Shown here piece by piece: positions 48,643 to 50,023 of a stretch of 50,023 nucleotides of DNA. The DNA lies in contig JAGOHA010000009.1 in NCBI GenBank assembly GCA_017996395.1, positions 1-50,023 of the forward strand, in the 5' to 3' direction. Each line of letters begins with the position of its first letter. Within the stretch, counting starts at the first letter, position 1. The translations under genes were made by a program, and so were the position numbers. The stretch comes from Acidobacteriota bacterium. GTDB lineage: Bacteria; Acidobacteriota; JAAYUB01. The notes under the pieces are model-generated. The model saw only the letters and a list, made by a program, of their open reading frames with translations. It had not been told where the DNA came from and searched no databases.

Positions 48643-50023
48643 ATGGCAGCCGCACATATCCGGCGGTATTTCTGGTTGGCGTTGATCGTGATCATCCCGG
48701 CGGCGTCGGGCGCAGCCGAGCGCCGGACGGCGCGGGTGGACGTCACGGCGCCGACGGACATCCGGCTGCTGCAGAAGTTGGGTGTGGACATCGACCGCGT
48801 GGACGGCCGGACCGTCCATGCCTATGTCAGCCCCGAGGAATTCGAAAAGGCGAGCGCGCTGGGGCTGGCAATCGCCTGGGAACCCGACCCGGCCGCTGAA
48901 CGGTTCCGTGCCCTGCTAACACAGGGGAAGCGTTCGGGGGATCCCCTGGAGGCGTACCACGATTACGACGAGTTGACCGCGGAGCTCCAGGGCCTGGCGG
49001 CGAGCCGGCCCGACATCTGCCTTCTGCTCTCGGCCGGCCGCTCAGTCCAGGACCGGGAGTTGTGGGTGCTGAAGATTACCGATCACCCGGCCACCGAGGA
49101 GGACGAGCCGGAGTTTCGCTACATCTCCACCATCCACGGGGACGAGCCCGTGGGCACGGAAATGCTCATCTATCTCATCCGCCACCTGATCGACCAGTAC
49201 GGTGTGGATACCGCCGTCACCGAGCTGATTGACGAGACGGAGATCTATATCCTCCCCCTGCTCAACCCCGACGGCAACGCCCTGGGATCCCGCTACAACG
49301 CCAACGGCGTGGACATCAACCGGGACTTTCCGGACCGGATCAGTGATCCGGACAACACGCCGACAGGTCGCGAAGCGGAAACGCGGCGAGTGATGACCTT
49401 CTTCGGCGATCGCTGCCCGGTGATGTCCGCCAATTTTCACGGCGGCGCCCTGGTGATGAACTATCCCTGGGACAGTACCACACTCCCCTCGGGCATGTAT
49501 GCCGCCTGCCCCGACGACGACGTGTTCATCCACCTTGCCGAGACTTACGCGGTGGCCAATCCGCCGATGTGGAACAGTCCGTACTTCGAGCATGGCATCA
49601 CCAACGGCAACGACTGGTATGCGCTGTTTGGCGGGCTCCAGGACTGGAGCTACAACTGGATGGGCTGCATGGACCTGACGGGGGAGATCAGCAACATCAA
49701 ATGGCCGGGCGCCGCCGCGCTGGCCGGACTTTGGGAGGACAACCGGGCAAGCATGATCGCCTACCTGGCGGCGTGTCACCGGGGCGTCCGCGGTCTGGTG
49801 ACCGACGCAAATTCCGGTCTGCCCGTGGCGGCCGCAATCACCGTGACGGGCCGGAACATGCCATTCTATACCGATCCGGACGTGGGCGATTTTCATCGCT
49901 TCCTCCTGCCCGGCGCGTACCGGCTGCAATTTGAAGCTGACGGCTACCAGCCGGCGGTGGTCGACGGAGTCGTGGTCGACGATGGTCCGGCGACCCGCGT
50001 GGATGTATCCATGACTCCCCTGG
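48643..50023 (+). CDS. Secreted M14 carboxypeptidase with regulatory-like domain (partial, runs off end)
   Basis: The window ends inside the gene: 460 codons are visible and no stop. A signal peptide (1-24) ends near GAAE. A short prodomain-like region (to about 100) is followed by the M14 domain of the carboxypeptidase D/N type. Zinc ligands are His165 and Glu168 (IHGDEPVG) and His266 (NFHGG). Substrate-site Asn226/Arg227 lies in INRDFPD, and catalytic Glu348 in LTGEISNIKWP. From about residue 385 a carboxypeptidase-regulatory-like, transthyretin-fold domain begins (GVRGLVTDANSGLPVAAAITV). The enzyme should remove C-terminal residues from extracellular peptides. Its start has a GGCAGGAG ribosome site. 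Confidence 0.88.
   Translation, partial: MAAAHIRRYFWLALIVIIPAASGAAERRTARVDVTAPTDIRLLQKLGVDIDRVDGRTVHAYVSPEEFEKASALGLAIAWEPDPAAERFRALLTQGKRSGDPLEAYHDYDELTAELQGLAASRPDICLLLSAGRSVQDRELWVLKITDHPATEEDEPEFRYISTIHGDEPVGTEMLIYLIRHLIDQYGVDTAVTELIDETEIYILPLLNPDGNALGSRYNANGVDINRDFPDRISDPDNTPTGREAETRRVMTFFGDRCPVMSANFHGGALVMNYPWDSTTLPSGMYAACPDDDVFIHLAETYAVANPPMWNSPYFEHGITNGNDWYALFGGLQDWSYNWMGCMDLTGEISNIKWPGAAALAGLWEDNRASMIAYLAACHRGVRGLVTDANSGLPVAAAITVTGRNMPFYTDPDVGDFHRFLLPGAYRLQFEADGYQPAVVDGVVVDDGPATRVDVSMTPL

Noticed and set aside
1-50023. CRISPR arrays, tRNA or rRNA genes, insertion sequences, prophage
   Set aside because: I looked for regular spaced repeats, tRNA-like cloverleaf ends, transposase motifs and phage genes and saw none. 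Short degenerate elements could have been missed without computation.

Overview
This 50 kb window is a dense, GC-rich stretch of bacterial chromosome. Almost all of it is coding, on both strands, in short operons with many 4-base overlaps between genes. I see no rRNA, tRNA, CRISPR array, insertion sequence or phage gene. The organism looks like a didermic (lipoproteins, OmpA-like protein, membrane fusion protein, PEP-CTERM/exosortase sorting) member of the Acidobacteriota or a close neighbour. That placement is inference. It rests on recurring secreted proteins with a V-[FY]-T-N-x-D-L motif, a secreted KPYxxW / SPW family, ECF sigma/anti-sigma pairs, a CarD regulator and a GlgE-pathway glucan module.

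Layout. 0-9.3 kb: murA with an Asp-type active site; a promoter-operator driving a band-7 (SPFH) protein and a ribbon-helix-helix protein; a secreted YS/RW repeat protein; a zinc-ribbon protein; two secreted proteins sharing the VxTNxDL motif; a lipoprotein with two retropepsin lobes; and an NmrA/DUF2867 protein translationally coupled to XdhC. 9.3-15.5 kb: a CDP-alcohol phosphatidyltransferase/GtrA pair, a TPR protein, and two back-to-back ECF sigma/anti-sigma operons, each ending in a small exported protein. 15.5-20.7 kb: a CorC/HlyC-type protein with CarD, then glgM and maltokinase, the two entry routes to maltose 1-phosphate. 20.9-31.6 kb: a long minus-strand envelope region. It holds a CreBC-like two-component pair, a VIT/VWA protein with a C-terminal PEP-CTERM signal, an exosortase, an EpsI-like partner, a secreted KPYxxW protein, an ABC ATPase with a membrane fusion protein, and a second VWA membrane protein. 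31.7-50 kb: mostly housekeeping genes (pyruvate kinase, truB, lepA, yebC, ruvC, sppA) mixed with a DUF362 ferredoxin, an M20 peptidase, OmpA and LysM envelope proteins, a methylthioadenosine deaminase-like amidohydrolase, an MTAP-family phosphorylase, a NodB deacetylase, a DUF502 protein and a truncated M14 carboxypeptidase.

The most interesting system is the exosortase locus at about 20.9-26.7 kb. A kinase and regulator, one sorting enzyme, one VIT/VWA substrate with a sorting tail and an EpsI-like helper lie together. The 192-base gap upstream of the substrate gene carries an exact TTCAC-N6-TTCAC repeat and a second copy with one mismatch 33 bases away. That is the published binding pattern of CreB. 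The locus therefore looks like a self-contained, signal-regulated surface-display module. It resembles the proteobacterial dedicated sortase system but uses an exosortase in place of a sortase.
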